Assembly (NCBI GenBank): GCA_947247005.1
Contig: OX365952.1
Span: 45,364,722-45,428,721 of the forward strand
DNA: 64,000 bases
Source of the DNA: Spisula solida
Taxonomy: Eukaryota > Mollusca > Bivalvia > Venerida > Mactridae
Direction: 5' to 3'
Below the pieces are notes generated by a model. The model was not told the origin of the DNA. It ran no database searches and worked only from the letters and a program-made list of their open reading frames with translations. This document shows, piece after piece, positions 24,315-35,230 of the stretch; position 1 is the stretch's first letter; each line of letters begins with the position of its first letter. The position numbers and the translations under genes are program-made.

Positions 24315-24990
24315 TTAGAAATAAAAATCTGTTCGCGTATGTTGTCAGTAAATAAAACACGGGCAGGAGTTCGGAAGCGGAAACATTAAATCACGAGTGC
24401 ATAGCACGAGTGCCCGTGTTTTATTCACCGTCAAAATACAAGAACATAGTTTTTATTTAGCTTCTAAATACGATATTGTCCCGTACTTTTTAACTGCGCG
24501 CATTCCATTTTTCACCCATTTGACATTGAACATAATTCCACGCTGAAATAGGATGGCTTATTAGCTGGTACAATTACCTCCCTCCTTAATGAAAACGACC
24601 ATCTTAATTTTCTGAAGGAAAAAAACGCATTTTAAACATTGAAACAGTTTTAATAACACGAGTATAGGGTATCTATTTCATGAAATGAAAAATATAAATG
24701 AATTAATTATCAGAAGTTTTTATGAAACTTATTTTCGAGAGTATATTGGAGTTTCTAAAAATAGATGCGTCATAGCTGTAACACTGGATACTCGTGCAAC
24801 TTGTTTTGTTGGCGACTCGTTGAAGATTTTACTATAAAGTTTACGTTCATTCATTCATAAATATGTCACGTGATACGGGGCGTAAATAGTAACAGCCAAT
24901 TTGACAATCATGATTTATTGCGGTAATGATACATGCCCTGGTTTGCTCTTTGTGTATATGGATTAATCTGCAGATCGTGGTAGAATACAT
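24315..24990 (+). mobile_element. Hairpin-headed repeat, family D copy 1
   Basis: It starts 'ttagaaataaaaatctgttc', then a hairpin of 'aataaaacacgggcaggagtt' against 'gagtgcccgtgttttattc' around 'aaatcacgagtgcatagca'. The body carries 'taactgcgcgcattccattt', 'caattacctccctcc' and 'atatgtcacgtgatacgggg'. It ends 'ggattaatctgcagatcgtg' plus 'gtagaata'. Three further copies lie in the window. No ORF. Confidence 0.85.
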
Positions 24991-25000
24991 ATTATTAAAC

Positions 25001-25600
25001 TTAATTTTAAGAAATAAAAACCTGTTAGCGTATTTTATCGGTGAATAAAACATGGGCAGGAGTTCGGATGCGGAAAAATTAAATCACGAGTGCGTATACC
25101 ACGAGTGATTTAATGTTCCGCACCCGAACGAGTGCCCGTGTTTTATTTACCAACAAAATACAAGAACAGAGTTTTTATTACGATTCTAAATACGATAATA
25201 TCCCGTACTATTTAACTGCGCGCATTCCATTTTCAACCATTTGACATTGAACATAAGTTCACCCTGAAATTGGGTGGCTTATTAGCCAGTACAATTACCT
25301 CCCTCGTTACTGAAAACGACCTACGTAATCTTCTGAAGGAAAATACACATTATAAACATTGAAACATTAACAATTTTAATAACATGAGTATAAGGTGAAA
25401 TGAAAAATATAAAATAATTGATTATCAGAGGTTTTCATGAAAGGCTTGGTGTCGAGAGTATATTGGAGTTGAAGTTTTTACTATAAAGTTTACGTTCATA
25501 AATATGTCACATGATACGTATGTATTTTTGCAGTAATAATACATGGCCTGGTTTGCTCTATGTGTATATGGATTAATCCGCAGATCGTGTTAGAATTATT
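25001..25600 (+). mobile_element. Hairpin-headed repeat, family D copy 2 (tandem)
   Basis: Follows copy 1 directly and in the same orientation, with the same hairpin ('aaatcacgagtgcgtataccac' apex) and body. A deletion near 25470 removes part of the 'atagatgcgtcatagctg' region. It ends 'tccgcagatcgtgttagaat'. Head-to-tail arrangement is unusual for a dispersed element. Confidence 0.85.
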
Positions 25601-25649
25601 TTTCAAACACACTTTGTATTCAATTGCAAAATAGTAACGAGCGGGGAAA

Positions 25650-25730
25650 GTTACTCGGATGGGGCTCGAACTATGTACCTTTCGACTTCTAACACTGCGC
25701 CGTTATCCTCTCGGCTACGATGTCATGCAA
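25650..25730 (-). repeat. tRNA-derived SINE head
   Basis: On the minus strand 'gtagccgagaggataacgg' (A box, Leu/Ser-like D arm) is followed by 'tagttcgagccccatcc' (B box). Confidence 0.65.
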
Positions 25731-25929
25731 ATTATAGGTAACAAAATATGATGTCACTGTAAGATATCCCTGTTAACAATCCTGTGTTTACTCGTATATA
25801 GTCCGTCCAGGATAATGTGGCTGTCACGTGACACAATGTTTTCTGCTATGTCAATTGATTGAATTAGGTAAACCATGGTTAAGGTTTGTGATTATAAATC
25901 ATTCTAACCATTCACCAATTAAAACATAC

Positions 25930-26023
25930 TTCATAGCCGAGTGGTTTAGTGCGTAGATACATGTACTTCCTAACGATATCGATATTTTTGTCCGCGAGTT
26001 CGAAACCTTGCCCAGTTGTATTT
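25930..26023 (+). repeat. tRNA-derived SINE head
   Basis: A box 'tagccgagtggtttagtgcg' and B box 'cgagttcgaaacc', with an insertion between them larger than in a tRNA gene. Confidence 0.6.
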
Positions 26024-26380
26024 TTATGCCCCCCTATCGATAGATGGGGAGGCATATAGTGATTCACCTGTCCGTCCGTCCGTCCGTCCGTCCGTCCGTC
26101 CGTCCGTCCGTTCGTTCGTTCGTTCGTTCGTTCCGTCCGTCCGTCCGTCCGTCCGTCCGTTCGTTCGTTCGTTCGTTCGTTCGTTCGTCCGTCCTGGTTA
26201 ACCCAAATTGACCGTTTCTTCTAGCATTAATATGGCTTGCTACAAAGCTTTCATACTTGCATGGATGTTGTGTATGAACACTCTCCACACGCCAGTATCA
26301 CCTAACCCCATTTTGACCTTCACCTTGACCTAATTTTGGACTTAGACTTATTTATGGACAAGGCTTCCACAGGGGGCATA
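26024..26380 (+). repeat. Bivalve-type dispersed repeat with TCCG/TTCG runs
   Basis: Begins 'ttatgcccccctatcgatag' plus its inverted 'gatggggaggcata', then alternating blocks (tccg)n-(ttcg)n-(tccg)n-(ttcg)n at about 26070-26194. The conserved tail contains 'accttcaccttgacc' and ends 'cacagggggcatacg'. The RPSVRPSV-type and RTDGRTDG-type open frames across it are repeat products. Confidence 0.85.
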
Positions 26381-27620
26381 CGCGTTTATTGAACGCAGTC
26401 TTGTTTTATTTCTTTTTCTCATCTTTATAAATTTAAAAGCTAAGAGTTTTACAGAAAAATGGCTTAAATAATCAATTCTATCCAATAGTGATACAAACCT
26501 GTAATTAAAGTTATTAAGTCTATTATTAAAGAGTGTATAGCCTAAATATACATGTACACAATCAACGTGGTGTGTACGTGTATTATAATTAAAGCACAAG
26601 AATTTCGATTGCTAGTACTTAGGTATTGTAACTACCAACACGAAGCCACAGATACAGTATCTGTGTGTGACTGTAACTCAGACCATATATAGCAGATGGA
26701 GTGATGTAAAATTCTTTTGTATTGTAATGATTGTGTGTTCTTGTCATAAAATTTGAATTGAATTAAAAATAATTTTATTATGACCATAATAAAACAAGAA
26801 AAATATATAATTAACAAATTATAAATTCTCTCAAAAAGAATATGAAAATAACATTAAAAATATTGTGATGAATTCAAAAAAATACTAAAGACTTCTTTGA
26901 TGGGTTGAACTTGAATCGGTCAGTTCCAATTCCAGTGCGTTACCATCTGAGCTATTACATCATACATAACTACTTGCAATTATTAAGTGCTTATATTACA
27001 TTGCAATTAGTCAAGCATGACGATAAGACCAAGCAATTTAACTGCCTGGATAACTGTCTATGTTAAATGTTAAATTTCGTCGTTGAATTGATGGTAAAGG
27101 GTTAGCTGCACAAGGAAGTCATACTGGTGTGAAAGGTTAACAAAAACTAATCCATATCAAGTCTGTATTTCAACAGTTACCACGTACATAGTATTTAATA
27201 AAACGGACAAACAACAAACAATTACATTCTTTTAAAGTTATCTGTAATCAATATCATGTATTACCTGTCGTGAAATAGACTCGACTGCCACATTATCTAG
27301 CACGAACTATACATTCTTCTACAAAAATGTGGATTATCATTATATTTTGTATAGTATAGTTCGCCGGAGATAACACTAGCTTTTGTTGACAAATAAAAAT
27401 GAAAATTTAATACATTTTCGATATTCATTTTTATTCAATCTTGTGCATAATTATACACCTTTAATATTATACTCTTCGAATCGACACTGATATTTGGCGG
27501 CCATTCGACCATGCAGTGTTTATAATTTGCTTTCAACGGTTTGTTTATTGATAAGGCTAGAGTTATCCTCGGCGAACTATAGCATTTATATTATTTGGTC
27601 AAATGGTATTGTAAACTGTA
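26381..27620. other. No gene seen
   Basis: AT-rich except for the tRNA-like element at 26890-26968. The segments near 27353-27375 ('tatagttcgccggagataac') and 27559-27580 ('agttatcctcggcgaactat') are inverted to each other and may bound a small foldback of about 230 bp. Confidence 0.4.
26890..26968 (-). repeat. tRNA-like SINE head
   Basis: On the minus strand 'taatagctcagatggtaacg' (A box) and 'gattcaagttcaaccc' (degenerate B box) are spaced as in a tRNA. The acceptor halves do not pair. Confidence 0.5.
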
Positions 27621-28254
27621 ATTCTAACACGATCTGCGGATTAATCCATTAAATATAGAGCTGTTACTATTTACGCCCCGTATCACGTGACATATTTATG
27701 AATGAATGCACGTAAAATTTATAGTAAATCTTCAACGAAACGCGATGACAAGGCAGGATGCGCGGGTATCCAGTGCTACAGCTATGACGCATCTATTTTT
27801 AGAAATTCCAATATAATCTCGAAACTAGGTATCATAAAAACTTCTGATAATCAGTTCATTTATATTTTTCATTTCATTAAATAGCTACCCTATACTCGTG
27901 TTATTAAAATTGTTTTAATGTTTAAAATGTGTTATTTCCTTCAGAAAATTACGAACGTCGGGAGGTAATTGTACCAACTAATAAGCCACTCAATTTCAGC
28001 GTGGAATTATGTTAAATGTCAAATGGGTGAAAATGGAATGCGCGCAGTTAAATAGTGCGGGATATTATCGTGTTTAGAATCGAAATAAAAACTCTGTGCT
28101 TGTATTTTGTCGGTGAATAAAACACGGACACTCGTTCGGATGCGGAAAATTAAATCACTCGTGCTATGCACTTGTGATTTAATTTTTCTGTATCCGAACC
28201 TGCCCATGTTTTATTCACCGACAAAATACGCGAACAGATTTTTATTTCTTAAAT
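27621..28254 (-). mobile_element. Hairpin-headed repeat, family D copy 3
   Basis: Minus-oriented copy: begins 'attctaacacgatctgcgga', includes 'acgccccgtatcacgtgaca' and 'ttaaatagtgcgggatatta', and ends with the hairpin ('aataaaacacggacactcgt' against 'cctgcccatgttttattcac') and 'tttttatttcttaaata'. A lone 60-codon open frame at 27702-27884 is part of the repeat. Confidence 0.85.
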
Positions 28255-28496
28255 ATAGATGAGGTTTCTTCTTTGAATCAAATACGCTAGTTTGTTGTAT
28301 TCTGTACTATATATGGGATTATTCGATAGTCCACATGGTGATAGTTGACAAGGAAAGTTTTTTTATTTGCCTCTCGAATAATCGTTTTTAGCAATGTTAA
28401 TTGAAGACGAAGATACATTAATATCATGGTTAAAAAAGTGTTTTGAACATATAGTAACTGGAGAAGGTAAGCTGGTGTGTAAACGAGGCAACATTA

Positions 28497-28830
28497 GTTA
28501 GATAGATACTTTATTTACCTCCACTTGGGAGAGCTATCATCATTTCTATACAAAGAAACATCAATATACAAGCATATTCATACAATTACAAATACATATT
28601 TCAACAAAACATAATTATATACATAGTGCAGTACAATGTGTCATTTAATATAGTATAGTATTTTCATTAAACACAGTAATGCATAGCAGTAAATACACGA
28701 ACGAATCAAGCAGCACAGAATAATTAAGCAACAGTACACACACATACATTAACATATTAAGCATACCCCATATATCTGAATATGTACTTTACTTTCCAGA
28801 CATATATGTGCGCATCAAAAGAATGCACGC
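28497..28830 (-). repeat. Probable 3' tail of a truncated LINE
   Basis: Read on the minus strand the segment ends in '...aggtaaataaagtatctatc', an AATAAA-like signal followed by (TATC) units, matching the kind of tail seen on the LINE at 56722. Upstream is A/T-rich UTR-like sequence with no ORF. Confidence 0.45.
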
Positions 28831-28968
28831 GTACATACATAAAGCACTCACACGCAAGCACATAGATATTATACACAGACATGTAACCTTTTGTATTCAT
28901 ACACACCTAGCATGCACAAATCAATTCGCAATACATAACTACATTAGGATTGATACAGGATACATATA

Positions 28969-29300
28969 CGAGGGGTGTTCCAGAAATAATAGGACTTTTC
29001 TCATAACTCCGTACTCAACACTTACATTTTAATAAAATTTATCTCATATGCATAACATATTATACTCTATATACTGACATCAACAAATTTTCTTTGTTGT
29101 TTGTGGTGCTTATACAAAGCGTTGTCATAGAAACCATGTAACGCATAGGCGGGTCACACTTTAAATTTTCATTAATAATCATACTAAACACGTGAATATC
29201 TCAGTAACCACTGAATAAAAAATATTGGCAAAGTATGTGGCATTACCTTGATGTCACTGACGTGTGTATGCTAACTTACGAAGCAATCGTTGTTTTTTTA
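28969..29300 (+). mobile_element. Mariner-like 5' terminus
   Basis: 'ta' plus 'cgaggggtgttccagaaata' is a Tc1/mariner-type terminus. It is followed by 'taaacacgtgaatatctcag' and 'gtcactgacgtgtgtatg', which read like mariner 5' UTR. The right terminus was not found, and no transposase frame is present. Confidence 0.5.
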
Positions 29301-29873
29301 TGATCACAACTGAGTAAACAAGTGTATTTATCCAAGCGCGTCATGGACGAAACGATGTCAACGTCAATAACTAGAAACCGCGTGGTTGTAAAATTATGTT
29401 ATAAAATGTGGAAAAAAACAATGCAAACCATTAAAAAAATTAATTAGCAAAATGTAATGGCATCCAGCATCCATTCATGTTATGTTAGCGCAAATTGTTC
29501 ACAGATCGCGGAGATATGAACTAACAAATGAACACAGGTCAAATCTGAGAAAAGATAGTACGACGTTGACAGACAACCGTTCGTAAACTGATAGACACTT
29601 CAATGTTAGAGCAATTTTTAACATCACTGTAACCCATTTTTTGGGAACAGTGGTACAGAGACACATATATACAATGGGGACAGTAACATCAGATCTGTTT
29701 TGAAAGTCAGGGTGACAATATATAAAAAAATAACTAAGGGCGTCTTCCGGTTAAAAGCTTTGTTTGAAAGGCGACGTCATCATAACGTCATAGCGCGACC
29801 CGCCTCCACGATACACGGTATATGTAATGCCTAGTATATATTTTATTGTTTAACCAATTGCTTAGATATTTCG
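29301..29873. other. No gene seen
   Basis: AT-rich sequence possibly still inside the decayed mariner-like element. Confidence 0.35.
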
Positions 29874-30101
29874 CATGTTTAAAATAGTTCGTTCTCAAAA
29901 TTTAAATTCATATAAAGTTTTATTTGAGCTATGTAATCAGTAAACAAAGATCATTTATATACTCATATATTCATTTAATGCCAGAGATTAAAACAATGAT
30001 AGAACATTCCGGATTTCAACCTGGAATTTTTACAGTCTTGTGAGCTCAGAAAAAAAAATATTGAAACTCAAACATTGAGAACGAACTTTTTTAACACCCT
30101 G
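29874..30101. mobile_element. Mariner-type MITE, copy 1
   Basis: Same family as 54443-54677. The right end, 'aacgaacttttttaacaccctg' plus 'ta', is intact; the left end, 'tttaaaatagttcgttctca', has lost its first bases. Length about 228 bp. Confidence 0.75.
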
Positions 30102-30323
30102 TACATATCTCTGCGCTTCCGGTATTGAGTTTGTACCTAGAGTCCACTGTCTATGACGACTGATAAAATCGCTTTTTCTTTCGTTGAAGACGATTACGCA
30201 ACACTTCGTTGGTTTGTACAGGAAGCGCAATTTCCTGCTATATTTTTTTTAGGATATTCTTTTTAAAGAATGGTTGGCATACACCATTAATTACATCGTA
30301 AAATTGAGATAAACTCTCGTCTA

Positions 30324-30600
30324 CGAGGGTCGTTCATTTAATACCCGGACGATCGATATTGCTGGAAAACGAACATGAAAACTTGCAGAAATACATTTAC
30401 ACTATTCCTCAATTTACATTCGAAATTCCATATTGTTGCGACGAAGGGTTTTCATAATAATAGTGTTTTAATAAGTACATGTAACGCTAGTCGGCCCAAG
30501 TCGAAGTCAAAATATTGTAACGTTACGCCATTTTCGCTCCTAAGACGGGAACTTTTTCTCTATTTGATCATCGTTTTGGAGCCATAAAGTCACTCGAGCA
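30324..30600 (+). mobile_element. Mariner-like 5' terminus of a second family
   Basis: 'ta' plus 'cgagggtcgttcatttaata' and 'cccggac' is a mariner-type end. The sequence after it has an unconvincing 70-codon frame. No opposite terminus was found. Confidence 0.4.
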
Positions 30601-30859
30601 CACACATTTACCCTTTTAAGATGTTCGGTAGTGATGTTAAATGCTGTATCAACGATAAATTCCCATGGATGCGTAATTACTATATAAGTTATTCTTCAAG
30701 TAGTGTTTACCCCTCCAACAGGTGTTTAACCGACGACACTTTTCTGTTTCTGTCGTTAGATTGACCCGGCCCCGGATTATCGCGAGGTGATCCTTGTTAT
30801 CATAGAATCGTTTATCGTATGTCGTGTTTATTTTCTGCCTTTCATTTTTCCATCCATAT

Positions 30860-31560
30860 TTAAAGAAACACTATCGTATACAGTAACACCTAAATCCTGG
30901 TTATCCGGACATGACTCATCACATAATTGTTAACATATTTCAAAACTTATAACACAATGATCAGACAATATATTTGGTCCATGAACATTAAAAACAGGTA
31001 AATACTTCATAAAATCTGTCTGACATAAAACATAATCAACAATACTACTGCCAAGCATGTTTGATACATGTACAAGTTCGATGAATTATGTGGTCTAAAT
31101 TGAATAAATACTCATTTTCCACATAATCCTTCAAATTACCGACACGGTTATTTAAATCGCCAATAATCATGATATTACATTGATTATGATACATATCAGA
31201 CATATTTAATAAATCAGCATATAATAAATCATATATAAAAAATTATTGTCTTGTACTAAACTCTCTCTTCTACTTCCAGCTGGGATATTATAACAAACAC
31301 ATAATAATAAATCGTTCTCAAAATGAAATAAACTCTTATCAAAGTTCCACCACATAATATATAGTCACTTACAGTTTTCAATTATTTTACACCCTGAGTA
31401 ATCGTATCTGATATATAAAAATGATACCGCAACTGCCTCTTTGTGCATTCCTGCGATTTAGTGTTCTATTCAATGCAAAATACGTAAAACCGTTAATACG
31501 ACAGTCAAGACTGTCTCATATATTGGACAGTTTTAATGCCATTTTGGACTATTTGGCTGT
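30860..31560 (-). pseudogene. Decayed APE-type endonuclease of a non-LTR retrotransposon
   Basis: Translating the minus strand across short frame breaks gives, in order, 'LLLCVCYNIPAGSRRES' (about 31300-31250), 'IMIIGDLNNRVGN' (31170-31135), 'LGSSIVDYVLCQTDF' (31055-31010) and 'PNILSDHCVISFEI' (30985-30940). These match the G-D-(F/L)-N, S-x2-D and S-D-H blocks of the APE-like endonuclease at the N terminus of LINE ORF2. Stops and frameshifts interrupt the reading, so it is dead. No reverse transcriptase follows at lower coordinates. It cannot be the missing 5' part of the LINE at 57232-59139, which lies 26 kb away. Confidence 0.8.
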
Positions 31561-31865
31561 TTCCCAGTACAGGTAAGATAATGGAAAATGTTATAAAATA
31601 CCATTACACTAAAAGGCCGATTTAAATAATGTGAACAGTTATAAAGGTATAACGTTAGTGCGTTGTCAGTAAAAATTATTTACTACTATATTAAACAAAA
31701 GAATTGTCTCTTTTTGGGAAACAAAAGCTAAAACTTCCGATGCGCATTTTTGGTTTCGTAAGAAAGGTCTATCGTTGATACACTGATTATATTATCGAAC
31801 ATAAGAGACTACTGTATATTGCGTTTTTCTTGATCTTTGCTAATGTTTTGATGCTACATGTATTT

Positions 31866-33214
31866 TTAGAATATAACCTACATTATGAGCCAATGAAAAC
31901 GCCGCATTTTCGCGGTTAAATGAAAATTTAATCATTAAAATTTTCTCTTAACAGACTTGACGTCATGCGTTGGTGCTAATTTCTATCGGCCAATCAGAAT
32001 ACAGAATGTTATATTCTAAGTTAGTTAGAACATATTAAGTAAATTTTAATGACTAAAAAGGCCTCGCTTCGCTTCGCTCGCTCTGGCCTTTTTAATCATT
32101 AAAATTTACTTAATATGTTCTCATAGGCGGATCCAAGGGGGGGGCGGACCCGGCGTACGCCCCCCCTAAAATCGCCGGAGCCTAGGTAATTTAATCATAG
32201 ATTGGATGTAAGAACAATATTGATATGCAATTTTTTTTCGCTCGCTTCGCTCGCGTCAATAACACAATAATAAAATAATGAATTTTTTAGTGAACTATGC
32301 AAAAAACAAAATATGGGACTGATTGGTAGCATAATGCCAAACATCGGCTACAGAATTGCCGAGATTCTTGCACATTAAAAATGTCCGACAAGTCAGTAAT
32401 ACAGTTGGCTTGATTTTCTTATAAACCTGTCATTTTCATTAAAAAATAAGATATCTCAAAATGCAGCTGACGAATTCCATGGTTATATTTAAAAAGTCAC
32501 AAGGCAGAAAGCCACTGGTCTCCCTAGTCGCTGGATCCCAAGTATTTCACATTTCATCTTAAACAAAACTGAAGCCCTGGAGTTCGCAGAGTATGCTGCT
32601 CAGATAGACATTGCACTTTTTCTTCGTGACGAATTTACAGAAGCTATATATATATATCAGTGAATATTATCCAGTCGATAATCGTTAGTCCTGGCTATGC
32701 TGCTCATATAAACAACGAATTTTCTTGCTCGCTTTGCTCGCTGTAGAACTACGTAAATTCAATGAAAGCCGCCAAGTTTTGATTTACCAATGAGTTGGTT
32801 GGGTATGCTGCTCAGATAAACACTAATTTGTTTTCTAATTCTTACAATTACTTCATCAGTGAATATAAATAAGTAATAAGGATGTGGTGTTTGCTGCTGA
32901 AATAGATAACTGCATTTTTTCTTGCTCGCTGCGCTTGCACAACCACTATCAGTTAATTTTGTCAAATAGGGAATGAGTATAAGGGATATGCTGCTCAAAT
33001 AATTAATTCATATATTCTTGCTTGCCTTGCTCTCACATTAACTTTATCAATGAATATTTAAAGATAAAGAACAAAATTGTGTGGAATGCTTCTCAGAGAT
33101 ACAGTTTTTTCTTGCTCGCTTCGCTCGCGCATTTTCTTGGGGGGGGTATCAATACATGAATGTACGCCCCCCCTAACGCCAAATCCTGGATCCGCCCCTG
33201 GTTCTAACTATAAC
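31866..33214. mobile_element. Half copy of the 6122-6657 foldback, split by an insertion
   Basis: 31866-32121 repeats the right arm ('agaatataacctacattatg' onward) and right-end hairpin of the foldback at 6122-6657. The hairpin's last bases continue at 33201 ('gttctaactataac') after the element 32122-33200. The left half is absent, so this is a one-arm version. Confidence 0.88.
32122..33200. mobile_element. Element A: nonautonomous DNA element with internal ~100-bp modules
   Basis: Terminal inverted repeats are 'cataggcggatcca' and, read inward from the right, 'caggggcggatcca'. It is flanked by a 5-bp duplication 'gttct' (32117-32121 and 33201-33205) and interrupts the half foldback, so its ends are known to the base. 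Both ends have 'gtacgccccccct' just inside. The interior (from about 32590) is an array of roughly 100-bp units marked by 'tgctgctcagata' at about 32592, 32696, 32813, 32890, 32986 and 33085. Most units are paired with 'ttgctcgcttcgctcgc' variants. No ORF. CA-starting ends with a 5-bp duplication could fit a hAT5-type element, but that is inference. Confidence 0.85.
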
Positions 33215-33765
33215 ATAGAAATACATTACGGATGAAACAATATAGAACTGGTTTACGAGGTAAACTGTTACAAATTTTAAAAGACATGTATCAAAAAGTA
33301 AAATCTTACGTACTATTCGGATATTTTTCTCAAATTTTCTGTATTTTTAAGACAAGGGGAGATAATGTCATCGGTACTATTTTCACTTTGCGTTGAAGAT
33401 TTGGAATTACATTTAAAAGTCAATCATTGTTGATGCTCGGTGTTAAATCGAGGCTCACAGGGAAGACTTGGCTTGCCCAACTGTGTCCCCTATTTAACTA
33501 AAGTCGTAATTATTGTCAAATTGCAGGACGCGTTCTCTGTTGAACGAACATATATGACATTGTTGCTGCTTTGAACTATTATTTGGCTCATACTTTAGTG
33601 GTCTGACAGCTTGATTTGACGTTTATTTATTTATTTGGTTCATTTATTTGTGCACGATGCCTGTAGTATATGTTAAACATACAGGGTATCACAATTGTTC
33701 TCCATTATGTATGTTCTTCCTGCATTCATTATTCATTGGCCGTAACTTCTTTCTAGCATTCCTGA
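33215..33765. other. No gene seen
   Basis: AT-rich; 'acagggtatcacaattgtt' near 33680 resembles a mariner-type terminus but has no partner. Confidence 0.4.
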
Positions 33766-33975
33766 ATTATATCGGATAATATTTGTAGATAGTTCACTCT
33801 AATTGCTCAATATTTCGATCTAACAAGGTCTTCTTCAAGAGAATGCAACATAGCGAGAGGCAACAGGAAGAAGACCTTGTTAGGTCAAAATATTGAGCAA
33901 TTAGGGTGAACTATCTACAAATATTATAGTGATCCCCTTTTAGGGATATTTTACAACTAGATTATATCGGATAAT
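33766..33975. mobile_element. 180-bp hairpin insertion with 15-bp target duplication
   Basis: 'attatatcggataat' occurs at 33766-33780 and again at 33961-33975. Between them lies a hairpin with 56-bp arms (33781-33836 and 33867-33922, about three mismatches), a 30-bp loop and a 38-bp single-stranded tail ending 'ttttacaactag'. A 15-bp duplication is longer than for most cut-and-paste elements and suggests LINE-type target-primed insertion. Confidence 0.8.
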
Positions 33976-34402
33976 CTTTGTCTATTGCTAGGGATGCCCT
34001 TGCTAGATATTTGGCGTTGCTATTTATAGTTTGTATACATGCCTATATTCGACAGTATCAAATAGTGCTCCATTCTTATTGAGTTTACCATGGTTATCCC
34101 GTGTACACGGATAAGACGTGTTAAGCTGGATGCTAACGTACTAGGCTGTGGTAAAAATGACAACAATCGAGAGGCAAGGTGTTTGTGCCTGTTACATTTA
34201 TTTCATGATTACACCAGTAACAAATATATATGTGTGCAGTGGTTCAACCTCGACACGGAGATGCATTATTTTCCGACAACAAATATAAGATTTTAAACTG
34301 GAAAAAATATGCCAAAAACAGTTTAATCAATAAAATATAATTAAAAATACTTACAGACCACGGAGAGGTCGAAATTCGTATACATGTAGTACATGTAATA
34401 TA
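33976..34402. other. No gene seen
   Basis: AT-rich; a 68-codon frame at 34090-34296 has no support. Confidence 0.35.
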
Positions 34403-35031
34403 TATTCTAACATGATATGCGGATTAATCCATACACGCATACCAGGGCATGTATTATTGCCGCAATAAAACATAACTGTCAAATGGGCTGTTACTATTTA
34501 CGCCCCATATTACGTGACATGTTTATGAATGAATGAACGTAAACTTTATAGTAAAAACTTCAACCAGTCGCGATGACAAGGCAAGTTGCACGAGTCTCCA
34601 GTGTTACAGCAATTTAGAAACTCCAATAAACTCTCGAGACTAAGTTTCATAAAAACTTCTGATAATCAATTCATTTATATTTTTCATTTCATGAAATAGA
34701 TACCCTATACTCGTGTTATTAAAATTGTTTCAATGTTTAAAATGTGTTATTCCTTCAGAAAAGGTCGTTTTCAAAAACGGGAGGGAGGTAATTGTACAAG
34801 GTAATAATTAAAGCCACTCAATTTTAGCGTGGAATTGTGTTCAATGTCAAATGGCTGAAAATCGAATGCGCGCAGTTAAATAGTACGGAATATTATCATG
34901 TTTAGAATCGAAATAAAAACTCTGTTCTTGTATTTTGTTGGTGAATAAAACACGGGTACGCACTTGTGATTTATTTTTTCCGCATCCGAACTCCTGCCCG
35001 TGTTTTATTCACCGACAAAATACGCGAACAG
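34403..35031 (-). mobile_element. Hairpin-headed repeat, family D copy 4
   Basis: Minus-oriented: starts 'attctaacatgatatgcgga', has 'attgccgcaataaaac', 'gggaggtaattgtac' and 'cgcgcagttaaatagtacgg', and ends within the hairpin flank at 'aatacgcgaaca'. The hairpin apex is shortened by deletion. The final ~20 bp are replaced by the next repeat. Confidence 0.85.
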
Positions 35032-35230
35032 GGCCCGTATTCATAAAGCACCTAAGGGAAAATATTCCTTAGGTTGGTTGATTTCCTTAGTTTTTATAGG
35101 AATTCCCTAAGTTCTTTTTACCTTAGGTATCTGAAAATTCCTAAGGTCTTATTCGTAAAGCATCTTAGGGTATTTTTCCCTTAACTTGGACGATTTCCTC
35201 CTTAGATTTCTAAGGTAGCTCGGAGGTACC
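35031..35230. repeat. 'cgtattcataaagcacctaagg' repeat
   Basis: Starts 'gggcccgtattcataaagca' and repeats the idea at 35151 ('cttattcgtaaagcatctta'), with several 'cctaagg'/'ccttagg' palindromes. It resembles one end of a Harbinger-type MITE, but the opposite terminus is not seen. Confidence 0.5.
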
